Origin: Brevundimonas sp. MF30-B
Lineage (GTDB): Bacteria; Pseudomonadota; Alphaproteobacteria; Caulobacterales; Caulobacteraceae
Reading direction: 5' to 3'
NCBI RefSeq assembly: GCF_004683885.1
Contig: NZ_CP038440.1
Location: 592,001-656,000, forward strand
Length of the DNA stretch: 64,000 bases
The position numbers were made by a program, and so were the translations under genes. Position 1 is the stretch's first letter. Each line of letters starts with the position of its first letter. The notes beneath the pieces are model-generated. The model worked only from the letters and a program-made list of their open reading frames with translations. It was not told the DNA's origin and searched no databases. This document shows positions 49,954 through 59,587 of the stretch, piece by piece.

Positions 49954-51822
49954 TTGAGCACGACGGACGGGGGAGGAACGCTTACGGCGTCGCCTCGAAA
50001 GACATTCCTGGGACACCCGCGGGGGCTGGTGATCCTGTTCTTCACCGAGATGTGGGAGCGCTTCTCCTACTACGGCATGCGGGCGCTGCTGGTGCTGTAT
50101 CTGACGCAGCACTTCCTGTTCGGCCCGGCTGAGGCGCAGGGCATCTACGCCGCCTACGCCGCGCTGGTTTATCTGATGCCGGTTCTGGGCGGCATGATCG
50201 CCGACAAGTATCTGGGCTCGCGCAAGGCGGTGATCATCGGCGCAGTGCTACTGGTCGCCGGTCACTTCACCATGGCCTTTGAGGGCTCGGGCGGGCGTGA
50301 ATATCTGACCGTGGGCGGCACGGAGTATGTGCTCGAGGTCGAGGGCCGCGATCAGGATCGCCGCATCTTCGCCGTCAATGGTGATCAGCGGACGGAAATC
50401 CGCATCTCGCCGGAGGGCATATCCACGGTCGGCGCCGAACCCGGGGCTGCGCTGGCCGCCGATGCAGCCGCCAGCGCCGTGTCGCAGGCCGAAACGGGTC
50501 AACCGCCTATCGGTGCGGCCTCGCCAGCCGTCGACGCCGCCACCGCTGGCGCGCAAGGCGCGGTTGCGGCAACAGCAGTGACACCCGCAGGCGCCTTCCC
50601 TTCACAAGTCGCCACGGGCGGCTACGAGCTTCGCACGGTCCGGGATCTTCGCGCCGAGCCGGTGCTGTTCCTGGCCCTATCGCTGATCATCGTTGGCGTG
50701 GGCTTCCTGAAGGCCAACATCTCCACTGTCGTCGGCTCCCTCTACGAAGAAGGTGATCCGCGTCGTGATGGCGGCTTCACCATCTTCTACGTCGGCATCA
50801 ACCTGGGCGCCTTGCTCGCCACGCTGCTGTGCTCCTGGCTGGGCATCAAGTATGGCTGGGCTTATGGTTTCGGCCTCGCCGGCTTCGGCATGCTGTTCGG
50901 CCTGCTGACCTTCATCTTCGGACAGAGCTGGCTAGAGGGTCGCGGCGGTCCGCCCCAACCGCTCGAGGGCCGCAAGCTTCTCGGCGTTCCTCTCGTGCCC
51001 TTCTTCTGGATCGCCGGCCTGATTGCGGTCTTCCCGACTTGGCTGCTGATCCGCGATCACAGCCTGATCGAGGGGGCGCTGCCGGTGGTGGCGGGTCTCA
51101 TCTTCGCGGCCGTGGTCGGTTACACGGTCGTGAAGCTCAAGGGCGCGGAGCGCAGCCGAATGCTGGTCGCGCAGGTGTTGATCTTCTTCTCGGTTCTGTT
51201 CTGGGCCCTGTTCGAGCAGGCCGGTTCGTCGCTGACCCTGTTCGCCGACCAGTCCACGGCCATGCCGCACTGGTTCAACGCCGCCATGACGCAGTTCTTC
51301 AACCCCGCGATCATCGTCACACTGGGACCGGTCGTGGCCGGCCTGTGGGTGTGGCTGGGCAAGCGCGGGCGCGAACCGTCCACGCCGGTCAAGTTCTCCT
51401 TCGGTCTGGTGTTCGTGGGCGCGGGCTTCCTCCTTCTGGCCTGGGCCGCGGGTAACGCGTTCAACGTCGATTTCCGCGTCCCGCTCCTCTTCCTGTTCCT
51501 GACCTATCTTCTGCACACGCTCGGCGAGCTGTGCCTGTCGCCGGTCGGCCTTTCCATGATCACCAAGCTGTCGGTGGATCGTGTCGTGGGCCTGATGATG
51601 GGCGTCTGGTTCCTGTCCAGCTCGGTCGCGCACATCGTCGCCGGCCAGATCGCCAAGGCCACGGCCACGGACACGGTCGCGGGCGTGGTGACGGATCGCG
51701 CTGGGGCCTTGGAGACCTATGGCTCGATCTTCGGCACCATCGGCTGGGTCGGCGTCGGCGTCGGCGTCTTCCTGCTGGTTCTGTCGCCGATCCTGAAGAA
51801 GGGCATGGCCGGGGTTCACTGA
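49954..51822 (+). CDS. POT/PTR2 family proton-coupled peptide transporter
   Basis: A 622-residue MFS transporter for di-/tripeptides. The proton-coupling ExxER is Glu32-M-W-Glu35-Arg36 in FFTEMWERFSYYGMR, and the PTR2 signature FYVGINLGALLATLLCSWLG lies in helix 5. It is far longer than typical bacterial POTs because about 120 residues (roughly 110-232) are inserted between helices 3 and 4. By topology this insert faces the periplasm; it has a beta-rich part (EYLTVGGTEYVLEVEG) and an Ala-rich linker. The start is TTG 49954 with GGAG upstream. Confidence 0.92.
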   Translation: MSTTDGGGTLTASPRKTFLGHPRGLVILFFTEMWERFSYYGMRALLVLYLTQHFLFGPAEAQGIYAAYAALVYLMPVLGGMIADKYLGSRKAVIIGAVLLVAGHFTMAFEGSGGREYLTVGGTEYVLEVEGRDQDRRIFAVNGDQRTEIRISPEGISTVGAEPGAALAADAAASAVSQAETGQPPIGAASPAVDAATAGAQGAVAATAVTPAGAFPSQVATGGYELRTVRDLRAEPVLFLALSLIIVGVGFLKANISTVVGSLYEEGDPRRDGGFTIFYVGINLGALLATLLCSWLGIKYGWAYGFGLAGFGMLFGLLTFIFGQSWLEGRGGPPQPLEGRKLLGVPLVPFFWIAGLIAVFPTWLLIRDHSLIEGALPVVAGLIFAAVVGYTVVKLKGAERSRMLVAQVLIFFSVLFWALFEQAGSSLTLFADQSTAMPHWFNAAMTQFFNPAIIVTLGPVVAGLWVWLGKRGREPSTPVKFSFGLVFVGAGFLLLAWAAGNAFNVDFRVPLLFLFLTYLLHTLGELCLSPVGLSMITKLSVDRVVGLMMGVWFLSSSVAHIVAGQIAKATATDTVAGVVTDRAGALETYGSIFGTIGWVGVGVGVFLLVLSPILKKGMAGVH

Positions 51823-51840
51823 TCCCGACTACGCGCTGAA

Positions 51841-51885
51841 AAAAGAGGGCGGCGTCTCGATCGAGGCGCCGCCCTTCTTCTTTGA
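51841..51885. terminator. Bidirectional terminator between the POT and TonB-receptor genes
   Basis: GGGCGGCG (51847-51854) pairs with CGCCGCCC (51867-51874), with TCTCGATCGAG folding further inside. TTCTTCTTT follows on the plus strand, and AAAAAAGA precedes it, giving a T-run on the minus strand. The two genes are convergent, so it can serve both. Confidence 0.88.
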
Positions 51886-51901
51886 TCCGAACAAGCGGAC
51901 G

Positions 51902-53986
51902 TCAGAACGTCTTGCGCACCCGGATCTGGTAGAAGGTGCGCGGGTCGACGAAGCGGTTTTCGACGAAGGCGATCGGGCGGGTCGTGCGGTTGGCGTAGAC
52001 CTCGCGCTCCTGAGAAAAGTCATCCCACAGGTTCACCTGGCCGCGGATCGACAGGGTCGGGGTCGGCTTGTACTCCGCCCAGAGCTCCAGATAGTCGCGC
52101 CCGCGCCAGCTGGACTTGAAGTCCGGATCGAAGCTGGCCTGGCCCAGCAGCGGGATGTAGGCGGCGCCGTACTGCAGCTTCCAGCTGTCGATGTCCTGCT
52201 GGAAGGTGATGACCGCCTGGGTCGGGCGCACGCCCGAAATCGGACGCCGCTCGCCTGTCGTCGGATCGGTGACCTCGGTGCGGTTCCAGCTGTTGCGGAA
52301 GCCGAACTGGCCGCCCGAGACCCCCAGCTTGTCCAGCGGCACTGTGATGTTCAGGGCCAGTTGGTCCAGCGTGCCGTCGCCGATGTTGCCGATGGCCGAC
52401 AGGCCGCCGGGCAGGGGGATCACATCGATGGCTTCGCGGATCTCGTCATGGCGCAGGCCGACGGAGACGACGCCCTCGCCCCAGAAGCGGCGCTCGTAGA
52501 TGACCTCGCTGACCCAGCGCTGTTCAGGCTTCAGGTCGATGTTGCCGCCCTGGACGTTCTCGTCCTGAAAGTTGGCCGAGGCCGCGAAGTCGTCGAAGTC
52601 CAGCTGACCCAGCACGCGCTCGAAGCGGAAGCGCAGCTGGTTGTCGGCCATGGGAGTCCAAGTCACCAGCAGGCGGGGCTTGGCGTAGAAGAAGCTCTCT
52701 TCCTGATCCGCGTCCCCTGACTGGCTGATGGTCGAGGATTCCAGCCTCAGGCCGGCCTCGACGTTGAGCTTGGGGCTGACCCGCCAGCCGGACTTGGCGA
52801 ACACCTCGCCGCGCGTCTCTTCGACCTTGACGGTCGCCGACGGCAGGGGCACCGCCACGCCGCCGACCGTATAAGCCTGTTCCGTGTCGAGCATGTTGTA
52901 GGCGATCTCGCCGCCCAGCTCGAAGTTCAGGGTCGGCGACCGCTCGTAGCGCACCAGGGCACGGGCGATGCTTTCCGAGGAGTCGCCGACGGAGCGGAAC
53001 ACCTGCTCGGGGCTGTTGACGTCCGCGACACGGTTGCGCGACGTGGAGGTGGCGTCGAACTCGTTGAACTGATGCATCAGCCGGGTCTCCAGCTTCAGAT
53101 CGTCGCGAAGCGGGCGGGTGTAGACCACCCCGAACTCGCCGCCGCTGGACTCCTGGTCGCTAAGATTTTCGCGGCGTATCCCGGTCGCGGTCTGCAGGTT
53201 GATCCCGTGCCAGTCGTTGCGGCCATAGCGGGCGGTCAGATCGACCTTGCCGCCCGCAAAGGGCGTGGAGAAGTTGCCGCGAACCGACTGACCGCCGCCG
53301 TAGCCGTCGTTGTAAAAGTCTTCGTCGCGCGTGACAGTCCCGTCGGGCGCGCGGCGGATCACACGGCCCGCGCCGTTGGAATCGCTCATTGAGATGCCGT
53401 CAGACAGGGTCAGGCCATAGCTGCGCTCCCCTTCGCGGGCGGTGAATTGATAGGAGCCGCCGAATAGATCCTGTCCGCCCTCGAACAGATTGGCGTTCCA
53501 GGTGACGATGTGCTGGCGGCTGGCGGTGGTCTTGAGGACCACGTTCACCACCACCGAATAGCCCTGCATGTCTATGCCCGGCGCGCCGCCGCGGATCAGC
53601 TCGATGCGGTCCACCTGATTGGCCAGCGTGCGGCCGAGCACATTGGTGCCGGTGTCGTTCTTGGAGGCAGGTCGCGCGCCGTTGATCAGGATGTTTCCGA
53701 CCGCGCCCTCGAAACCGCGCGCGCCCGAGCCGTTGTCGGCCGAGAAGCCCGGCACGCGATTGACCATGTCCAGCGCCGTGTTCGGGCGCTGCTCGGCGAA
53801 GAAGTCCGGCGTGAAGACCAGCACGCCCCGATCGGCGGCGTCCACCAGCGGCGAGGTCGAGGTCGGACCGGTCGGAACCGGGCGTTGGGCGACCTGGGGG
53901 TCGCGGCCGTCGGCGCTGGCCTGGGCCAGGGCGGCGTTGGGAATGAGCAGCAGGGCCGTGCCGGCCAGCAGAATGGTCTTGGACAT
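51902..53986 (-). CDS. TonB-dependent outer-membrane receptor
   Basis: A 694-residue receptor with a signal peptide (SKTILLAGTALLLIPNAALA, cleavage near LAQ). The plug domain is recognisable (NTALDMVNRVPGFSADNGSG, ILINGARPASK, VDRIELIRGGAPGIDMQG), followed by beta-barrel strands ending in the aromatic terminus FYQIRVRKTF. It lacks the common IVTA-type segment that precedes the plug in many caulobacterial receptors. ATG 53986 has GGAGGG upstream. Substrate unknown; peptide, siderophore or carbohydrate are all open. Confidence 0.9.
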   Translation of the reverse strand: MSKTILLAGTALLLIPNAALAQASADGRDPQVAQRPVPTGPTSTSPLVDAADRGVLVFTPDFFAEQRPNTALDMVNRVPGFSADNGSGARGFEGAVGNILINGARPASKNDTGTNVLGRTLANQVDRIELIRGGAPGIDMQGYSVVVNVVLKTTASRQHIVTWNANLFEGGQDLFGGSYQFTAREGERSYGLTLSDGISMSDSNGAGRVIRRAPDGTVTRDEDFYNDGYGGGQSVRGNFSTPFAGGKVDLTARYGRNDWHGINLQTATGIRRENLSDQESSGGEFGVVYTRPLRDDLKLETRLMHQFNEFDATSTSRNRVADVNSPEQVFRSVGDSSESIARALVRYERSPTLNFELGGEIAYNMLDTEQAYTVGGVAVPLPSATVKVEETRGEVFAKSGWRVSPKLNVEAGLRLESSTISQSGDADQEESFFYAKPRLLVTWTPMADNQLRFRFERVLGQLDFDDFAASANFQDENVQGGNIDLKPEQRWVSEVIYERRFWGEGVVSVGLRHDEIREAIDVIPLPGGLSAIGNIGDGTLDQLALNITVPLDKLGVSGGQFGFRNSWNRTEVTDPTTGERRPISGVRPTQAVITFQQDIDSWKLQYGAAYIPLLGQASFDPDFKSSWRGRDYLELWAEYKPTPTLSIRGQVNLWDDFSQEREVYANRTTRPIAFVENRFVDPRTFYQIRVRKTF

Positions 53987-54152
53987 CACGGTCCCTCCTC
54001 GTGTGGCGCGAAGGTGGCCGTCCCGCCTTGATCAAGCCAGTTACAAGGCGGCAAGGTGGATTAAACATTCGCCATCTATTACAATGGTTTAAGATTAAGA
54101 ATCGGCAATGTTCGCGCCGCATTCCGGCCGCGATTCGTGGGAGGGCATTCTG

Positions 54153-55136
54153 ATGATCCGACGAGCGATGGCGCTGGTCCTTGCGGCCATGCTGATGTTG
54201 CCGGCGCAGCCTGGGCGCGCCCAGGACGCCGACTCTGCAACTCAGGTCGAGGACATTATCGTCACCGCGCGGCGTTCGGGCGCGCCGATGTGGGAGGTCA
54301 CCCAGGGCGACCGAACCCTGATCTTGGTCGGAGCGATCACGCCGCCGCGCGAACTGGAATGGCGGCCCGACGCCTTGGAGGCTGCCACGCTGCGGGCTGA
54401 CCGGATCCTATTTCCCCAACAGGGGCGCGGTTCGGCGGCGGATGTGCTGCGCCTGATCTGGCGCATCCGCACCATCTCCAATCTGCCGGCGGGCACGACG
54501 ACCGCGGACTATCTGGAGCCCGAATGGCAGTCGCGGCTGGAGGCCGTCATGGCGGGCGAGCGCAATGCGCGCTGGCGCACCACCAATTTCGTGCCGCTCA
54601 GCATTGATCTTCTCAATGACAAGGCCGGGTTCTCGCGGCGCACCCGTGCAGGGCCTGACGACGTGGTGCGCCGCGCGGCGCGTCGCACCAGGGTCCCAGT
54701 CACGCCCGTGGGCGTCATTCGCGGCGACGAACTGATCGACAGCCTGATCAACGCCCCGCCGTCCACCTACGCGCCGTGCGTCAAGGCGGCCATCGTCGCC
54801 GCCGAAGGCGGGCCGGAAATGACCCTGGCCCGCGCCGAAGCCTGGCGCCGTTTCCGGGTGGCTGAGGTCGCGGCCTCGCCGATCGATGCGGCGCTTGACG
54901 TGTGCTGGCCCTGGGGCGATCCCGAGGTCGCGCCCCTGCTGCGCAGCCAGTGGGACGAAGCGCTGAACCAGGCGTTGGCCCAGCCCGGCGTCACCCTGGC
55001 GGTGGCGCCGATCCGGCTGCTGGCGCGACCCGGCGGCGTGCTTGACGCCCTGGAGGCGAGGGGCCTGGAGGTCGAGGGGCCGGAATGGCGTCCGATCACG
55101 CAACCGACAGGTGACGCGGCCGATTCAGGCGTCTAG
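54153..55136 (+). CDS. TraB/GumN family-like secreted protein
   Basis: A 327-residue protein with a signal peptide (AMALVLAAMLMLPAQPGRAQ). The mature N-terminus carries VEDIIVTARRSG, a segment resembling the TonB-box region of caulobacterial TonB-dependent receptors. The rest resembles the TraB/GumN fold (MWEVTQGDRTLILVGAITPP near the start, GGVLDALEARGLEVEGP near the end), but the GxxH motif expected of TraB/GumN peptidases is missing (VGAITP). Function unknown. It is divergent from the TonB-dependent receptor across an AT-rich 166-bp region. Confidence 0.8.
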   Translation: MIRRAMALVLAAMLMLPAQPGRAQDADSATQVEDIIVTARRSGAPMWEVTQGDRTLILVGAITPPRELEWRPDALEAATLRADRILFPQQGRGSAADVLRLIWRIRTISNLPAGTTTADYLEPEWQSRLEAVMAGERNARWRTTNFVPLSIDLLNDKAGFSRRTRAGPDDVVRRAARRTRVPVTPVGVIRGDELIDSLINAPPSTYAPCVKAAIVAAEGGPEMTLARAEAWRRFRVAEVAASPIDAALDVCWPWGDPEVAPLLRSQWDEALNQALAQPGVTLAVAPIRLLARPGGVLDALEARGLEVEGPEWRPITQPTGDAADSGV

Positions 55137-55217
55137 ACGGAATCTACGCCTTGAAATGGCCGCGCTCGGTCGTTCGAACGGGCTGACCCATCCTCTGATC
55201 CGCCGCAGGACCGCTGA

Positions 55218-55973
<756 letters not shown>

Positions 55974-55976
55974 CCC

Positions 55977-56450
55977 ATGGCCCTGGGCGGAGGAGGCGCG
56001 GCCGGCGGCTCGGGCCGCGGCCGTGGCCGCAGGCGGCGCGCACCGCTGAGCGAGATCAACGTCACGCCCCTGGTGGACGTGATGCTGGTGCTGCTGATCA
56101 TCTTCATGATCTCGGCGCCGCTGCTGACGGTCGGCGTGCCGGTCGAACTGCCTCAGACCGAGGCGTCCGCCGTCGAACAGACGCAGGAGCCCCTATCGGT
56201 CTCCATCGATCAGAACGGCGCCATCTATGTCGACGACGCCGAGGCGGCCTGGGACCAGTTCGTGCCGCGTCTGCGCGCCCAGGGCGGAGACGGCGAGGGC
56301 GCGGCCACCGACCGGCCGGTCTTCATCCGCGCCGACGGGCGCGCGCCCTATCAGGCGGTGGCGCGCGTCATGGCGCGCCTGTCGGCCTCGGGCTTCACCA
56401 AGCTGAACCTGATCACCGACACCGCGCCGGATGCGGCGAGCGGAGGCTGA
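55977..56450 (+). CDS. tolR: Tol-Pal system protein TolR
   Basis: A 157-residue ExbD/TolR protein. After a Gly/Arg-rich N-terminus ([18 protein letters not shown]) comes [19 protein letters not shown] (the reading is [12 protein letters not shown]), with the single membrane helix and its proton-relay Asp. The periplasmic domain ([40 protein letters not shown]) follows. It starts three bases after tolQ, in the same operon. Confidence 0.95.
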   Translation: MALGGGGAAGGSGRGRGRRRRAPLSEINVTPLVDVMLVLLIIFMISAPLLTVGVPVELPQTEASAVEQTQEPLSVSIDQNGAIYVDDAEAAWDQFVPRLRAQGGDGEGAATDRPVFIRADGRAPYQAVARVMARLSASGFTKLNLITDTAPDAASGG

Positions 56451-56454
56451 CCGC

Positions 56455-57279
56455 TTGCGTCGTCCCAGCCCCGCCGTACTGGGATCCATCGCCCTTCACC
56501 TGGGGGTGGCTTCGCTCGCCCTGATTTCCTTCCCGCGCAGCGAGCCGCGTCCTCTGCCGTCGTCCGTGCCGGTTTCGATCGTGTCCGACATCGAGATCGC
56601 GGCCGCCGCGCCCGACAATCCGCAGGAGGAGCTGTCGCCCGACGACGGCGCCACGGCCCCGCCGCCGCCCGAGCCCGAAGTCGCGCCGCCACTGCCCGAG
56701 CCGACTCCGCCGACGCCGCCCGCCCCCGCACCTCGGCCGACACCGACACCCACGCCGCGCCCGCCCGAGAAGAAGGCGCCGACGCCCGCGCCGACGCCGC
56801 CGCGTCCGGCGCCGCCCACGCCGGCCCCTCCCACCAAGAGCCAGCCGACGCCGCCGCGTCCTGCGCCTCCGCGTCGCGAGGAAAGCCTGGACCTTGACGC
56901 CTTGGCCGGACCGCCGCGGCCCACCGGCACGACCGGCCGCCCCGCCGCCGGTCAGCAGGGCGCGGGCCAGGCGCCGCGCGCTACAGGACCGCAGCTCAGC
57001 GCGCTCGCCTCGCAGGTGACGCCGCACTGGAACGTCAACTGCGAGATGCCCGGAGCGGACAATCTGACGATCCGCGTCACGGTGCGCCTAGCCGCCTCGG
57101 GTCAAATCATCGGCAATCCACGTCTCGATGGCGCCCGCAGCGACGCGGCCTGGCGCGCCGCGTCGGACTCCATGTTGCGCGCCCTGCGGGCCGCCGCCCC
57201 GTTCGACGTCCCAAGCGGCTTCGAAACCCAGGACGTACCCTTCCGCTTCGAGACCGCGCGCCAGTGCGGCAATCGTTAG
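56455..57279 (+). CDS. tolA: Tol-Pal system protein TolA
   Basis: A 274-residue TolA. An N-terminal helix ([20 protein letters not shown]) anchors it; residues about 60-150 are an extreme Pro-rich stretch instead of the Ala/Lys helix of E. coli TolA; the C-terminal domain (about 180-274: [39 protein letters not shown]) binds TolB/Pal. I start at TTG 56455 with GGAGG eight bases upstream; ATG 56431 would overlap tolR and has no good SD. The Pro-rich stalk should be rigid and extended through the peptidoglycan. Confidence 0.9.
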   Translation: MRRPSPAVLGSIALHLGVASLALISFPRSEPRPLPSSVPVSIVSDIEIAAAAPDNPQEELSPDDGATAPPPPEPEVAPPLPEPTPPTPPAPAPRPTPTPTPRPPEKKAPTPAPTPPRPAPPTPAPPTKSQPTPPRPAPPRREESLDLDALAGPPRPTGTTGRPAAGQQGAGQAPRATGPQLSALASQVTPHWNVNCEMPGADNLTIRVTVRLAASGQIIGNPRLDGARSDAAWRAASDSMLRALRAAAPFDVPSGFETQDVPFRFETARQCGNR

Positions 57280-57402
57280 GGGCAAGTCGGATAACGGGAT
57301 CGTCATCGCCGTCCTGATCGTTTCGTGCCCCAGGCCATCCCAATATCGCCCCAATCCCGGTCAAGCTGAGCGGACCGGGCCGAGACTTCCAAGGAGACCC
57401 CC

Positions 57403-58770
57403 ATGCGTCTGACGCTTCTGCTGGCATCTGCCGCCGCTCTGGCCCTGACGACGACGGCCAACGCCCAGACCGGCCAGCCCGCGCAGAGCGCGCCGGTTCA
57501 GGACGTGGTGGTCGATCAGGGCGTGCTGCGGCCCTTTCCCATCGCCATCGCCCCCTTCAGCGGCGCGAACGGCGCGGATATCTCCAATGTGGTGTCGGGC
57601 AATCTGCGGCGCTCGGGGTATTTCGCGCCGCTGGACCCGCGCAGCTTCATCGAGACCAATCTGACCCTGGCCAATGCGCCGAACTTTCCGCAGTGGACCT
57701 CGATCGGCGCCCAGGCGGTGCTTTACGGGTCCGTCACACCGCGCCCCGACGGCCGCAACGACGTGGGCTTCCGCCTCTACGATCCCTACCGCCAGTGCCA
57801 GCTGGTCAGCTATCAGTTCACCGCCACGCCCGAGCAGTGGCGCCGTATCGCGCACAAGATCTCAGACGTCGTCTATCAGCGCATGACAGGCGAGAACGGC
57901 TTCTTCGACAGCCGCGTGATCTTCGTGTCGGAAAGCGGCACTCAGCTGAACCGCTTGTCGCGCCTGTCGATCGTGGATCAGGACGGCTTCAACCCCGTCT
58001 ATCTGACCCAGGGCGACGAGGTGATCATGTCTCCGCGTTTCTCGGCCTCCAATCCGGACGAGGTGACCTATGTGGCGCTGGGTCGTGACTACAGCCGTAT
58101 CTATCTGCTGAACCTGTCGACCGGCCGTCGCGAGAATCTGGGCGAGTTCGACGGCCAGGTGCTGGCGCCGCGCTTCTCCAACGACGGGTCGCGCGTCGCC
58201 TTCTCGATCATTCGGGGGGGCAACACAGACATCTACGTGATGAATCTGCGCACGCGCCAGCTGTCGCGCCTGACGACCGATCCGGGGATCGACACCTCGC
58301 CCTCGTTCAGCGCCGACGGCTCTCAGATCGTCTTCACCTCCGATCGCGGCGGCTCGGCCCGGCTCTATGTCATGAGCGCAGACGGACGCGGCCAGCGGCC
58401 GATCTCTCGCGGCGGCGGCATCTACACCGCCCCGGCCTGGAGCCCGCGCGGCGATCTGATCGCCTTCACCAAGCAGCAGGGCGGGCGCTTCCACATCGGT
58501 GTGATGCGGCCTGACGGCTCGGGCGAGCGCATCCTGTCGTCCTCCTATTTCGAGGAAGGCCCGTCTTGGGCGCCCAACGGCCGCTACATCATGTTCGCGC
58601 GTCAGACGCGGGGCGGCGACACCCGTCTGTGGACCGTCGACCTCTCGGGCCGCGTGGTGGCCCAGGCCGGCTATGACGGGCGCGGCTCCGACCCGGCCTG
58701 GTCGCCGCTTCTAGACACGCCGCCGGCGACGCTGGGCCTGAACCAGGGGCCGGATTCCTGCCCCTCGTAA
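57403..58770 (+). CDS. tolB: Tol-Pal system protein TolB
   Basis: A 455-residue periplasmic beta-propeller with a signal peptide (RLTLLLASAAALALTTTANA). An N-terminal alpha/beta domain (QDVVVDQGVLRPFPIAIAPF, GNLRRSGYFAPLDPRSFIE) is followed by propeller repeats such as ISRGGGIYTAPAWSPRGDLI and SSSYFEEGPSWAPNGRYIMF. It shuttles between TolA and Pal. A stem-forming inverted repeat separates it from pal. Confidence 0.95.
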   Translation: MRLTLLLASAAALALTTTANAQTGQPAQSAPVQDVVVDQGVLRPFPIAIAPFSGANGADISNVVSGNLRRSGYFAPLDPRSFIETNLTLANAPNFPQWTSIGAQAVLYGSVTPRPDGRNDVGFRLYDPYRQCQLVSYQFTATPEQWRRIAHKISDVVYQRMTGENGFFDSRVIFVSESGTQLNRLSRLSIVDQDGFNPVYLTQGDEVIMSPRFSASNPDEVTYVALGRDYSRIYLLNLSTGRRENLGEFDGQVLAPRFSNDGSRVAFSIIRGGNTDIYVMNLRTRQLSRLTTDPGIDTSPSFSADGSQIVFTSDRGGSARLYVMSADGRGQRPISRGGGIYTAPAWSPRGDLIAFTKQQGGRFHIGVMRPDGSGERILSSSYFEEGPSWAPNGRYIMFARQTRGGDTRLWTVDLSGRVVAQAGYDGRGSDPAWSPLLDTPPATLGLNQGPDSCPS

Positions 58771-58778
58771 CGCTGTTT

Positions 58779-58829
58779 GGGTAACGCGCGGTCACGAGCG
58801 GAGCCTTATCGCTCAACTGTGCGTTACCC
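58779..58829 (+). promoter_or_regulatory. Long-armed inverted repeat between tolB and pal
   Basis: GGGTAACGC (58779-58787) and GCGTTACCC (58821-58829) are perfect 9-base complements separated by 33 bases. There is no T-run. In mRNA it would be a stable stem-loop nine bases after the tolB stop, which might act as a processing or stability element that lets pal be expressed more strongly than tolB. Confidence 0.5.
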
Positions 58830-58918
58830 CCGCTGGCGCGATGCGGTGACCGCCGCTAGCAGCAGCTTCAAGGCAAAGCTTGGGGCGAGGCCCCGAACCA
58901 GATTTAGGAGACGCCCAG

Positions 58919-59473
58919 ATGAACACCCGCACCCTCGTCAACCTGGCCGCCGTGGGCGTGATCGCCGTGGCCGTCACCGCCTGCACCCCGCGTCGTCCCG
59001 TCGACACGGTCGTGCCCGACACGGCCCCGCCGGCCACGGGTCCGGCCTATCCGACCGCCCCGACCGGCCCGGTCTCGGGAGGCAATGTCGGCGCCGCCGT
59101 TCCGGGCTCGGAGCAGGACTTCATCGTCAACGTCGGCGACCGCGTCTACTTCGACCTGGACAGCTATGAGGTGAAGTCGGACGCCTATCCGCGCCTGGAC
59201 GCCCAGGCCCAGTGGCTGCAGCGCTATCCGAACGTGCGCATCCGCATCGAAGGCAACGCCGACGAACGCGGCACCCGCGAATACAATCTGGCTCTGGGCG
59301 CCCGCCGCGCCGAGTCGGTGCGCAATTATCTGGTGGACCGTGGCATCCCGGCGGCCCGCATCGACACCATCAGCTTCGGCAAGGAGCGTCCGATCGCCGA
59401 GGGTTCGACCGAGGACGCCTGGGCCCGCAACCGCAACGCCCACACTGCGATCGTCTCCGGCGCACAGCGCTGA
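58919..59473 (+). CDS. pal: Peptidoglycan-associated lipoprotein Pal
   Basis: A 184-residue outer-membrane lipoprotein. The lipobox is VTAC with the acylated Cys22. A Pro/Thr-rich linker precedes the OmpA-like peptidoglycan-binding domain: VYFDLDSYEVKSDAYPRLDA, GNADERGTREYNLALGARRA and YGKERP-type SFGKERPIAEG. The Asp and Arg that bind diaminopimelate are in the NADERGTREYN region. ATG 58919 has TTAGGAG upstream. A terminator follows. Confidence 0.95.
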   Translation: MNTRTLVNLAAVGVIAVAVTACTPRRPVDTVVPDTAPPATGPAYPTAPTGPVSGGNVGAAVPGSEQDFIVNVGDRVYFDLDSYEVKSDAYPRLDAQAQWLQRYPNVRIRIEGNADERGTREYNLALGARRAESVRNYLVDRGIPAARIDTISFGKERPIAEGSTEDAWARNRNAHTAIVSGAQR

Positions 59474-59491
59474 TTTCGACGCCCTGATTGA

Positions 59492-59525
59492 TCAGACCGG
59501 CCGGGCTGTCCCGGCCGGTCTTTTC
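59492..59525 (+). terminator. Intrinsic terminator after pal
   Basis: AGACCGGCCGGG and CCCGGCCGGTCT form a perfect 12-bp stem around TGT-type loop bases, followed by TTTTC. It should end most tolQRAB-pal transcripts before cpoB. Confidence 0.88.
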
Positions 59526-59587
59526 ATGTGTGAAGACCCCGCGTCCGCGCCTTGCGGCCGCCGCAGATTGGTGGGACCGTCCGCTCC

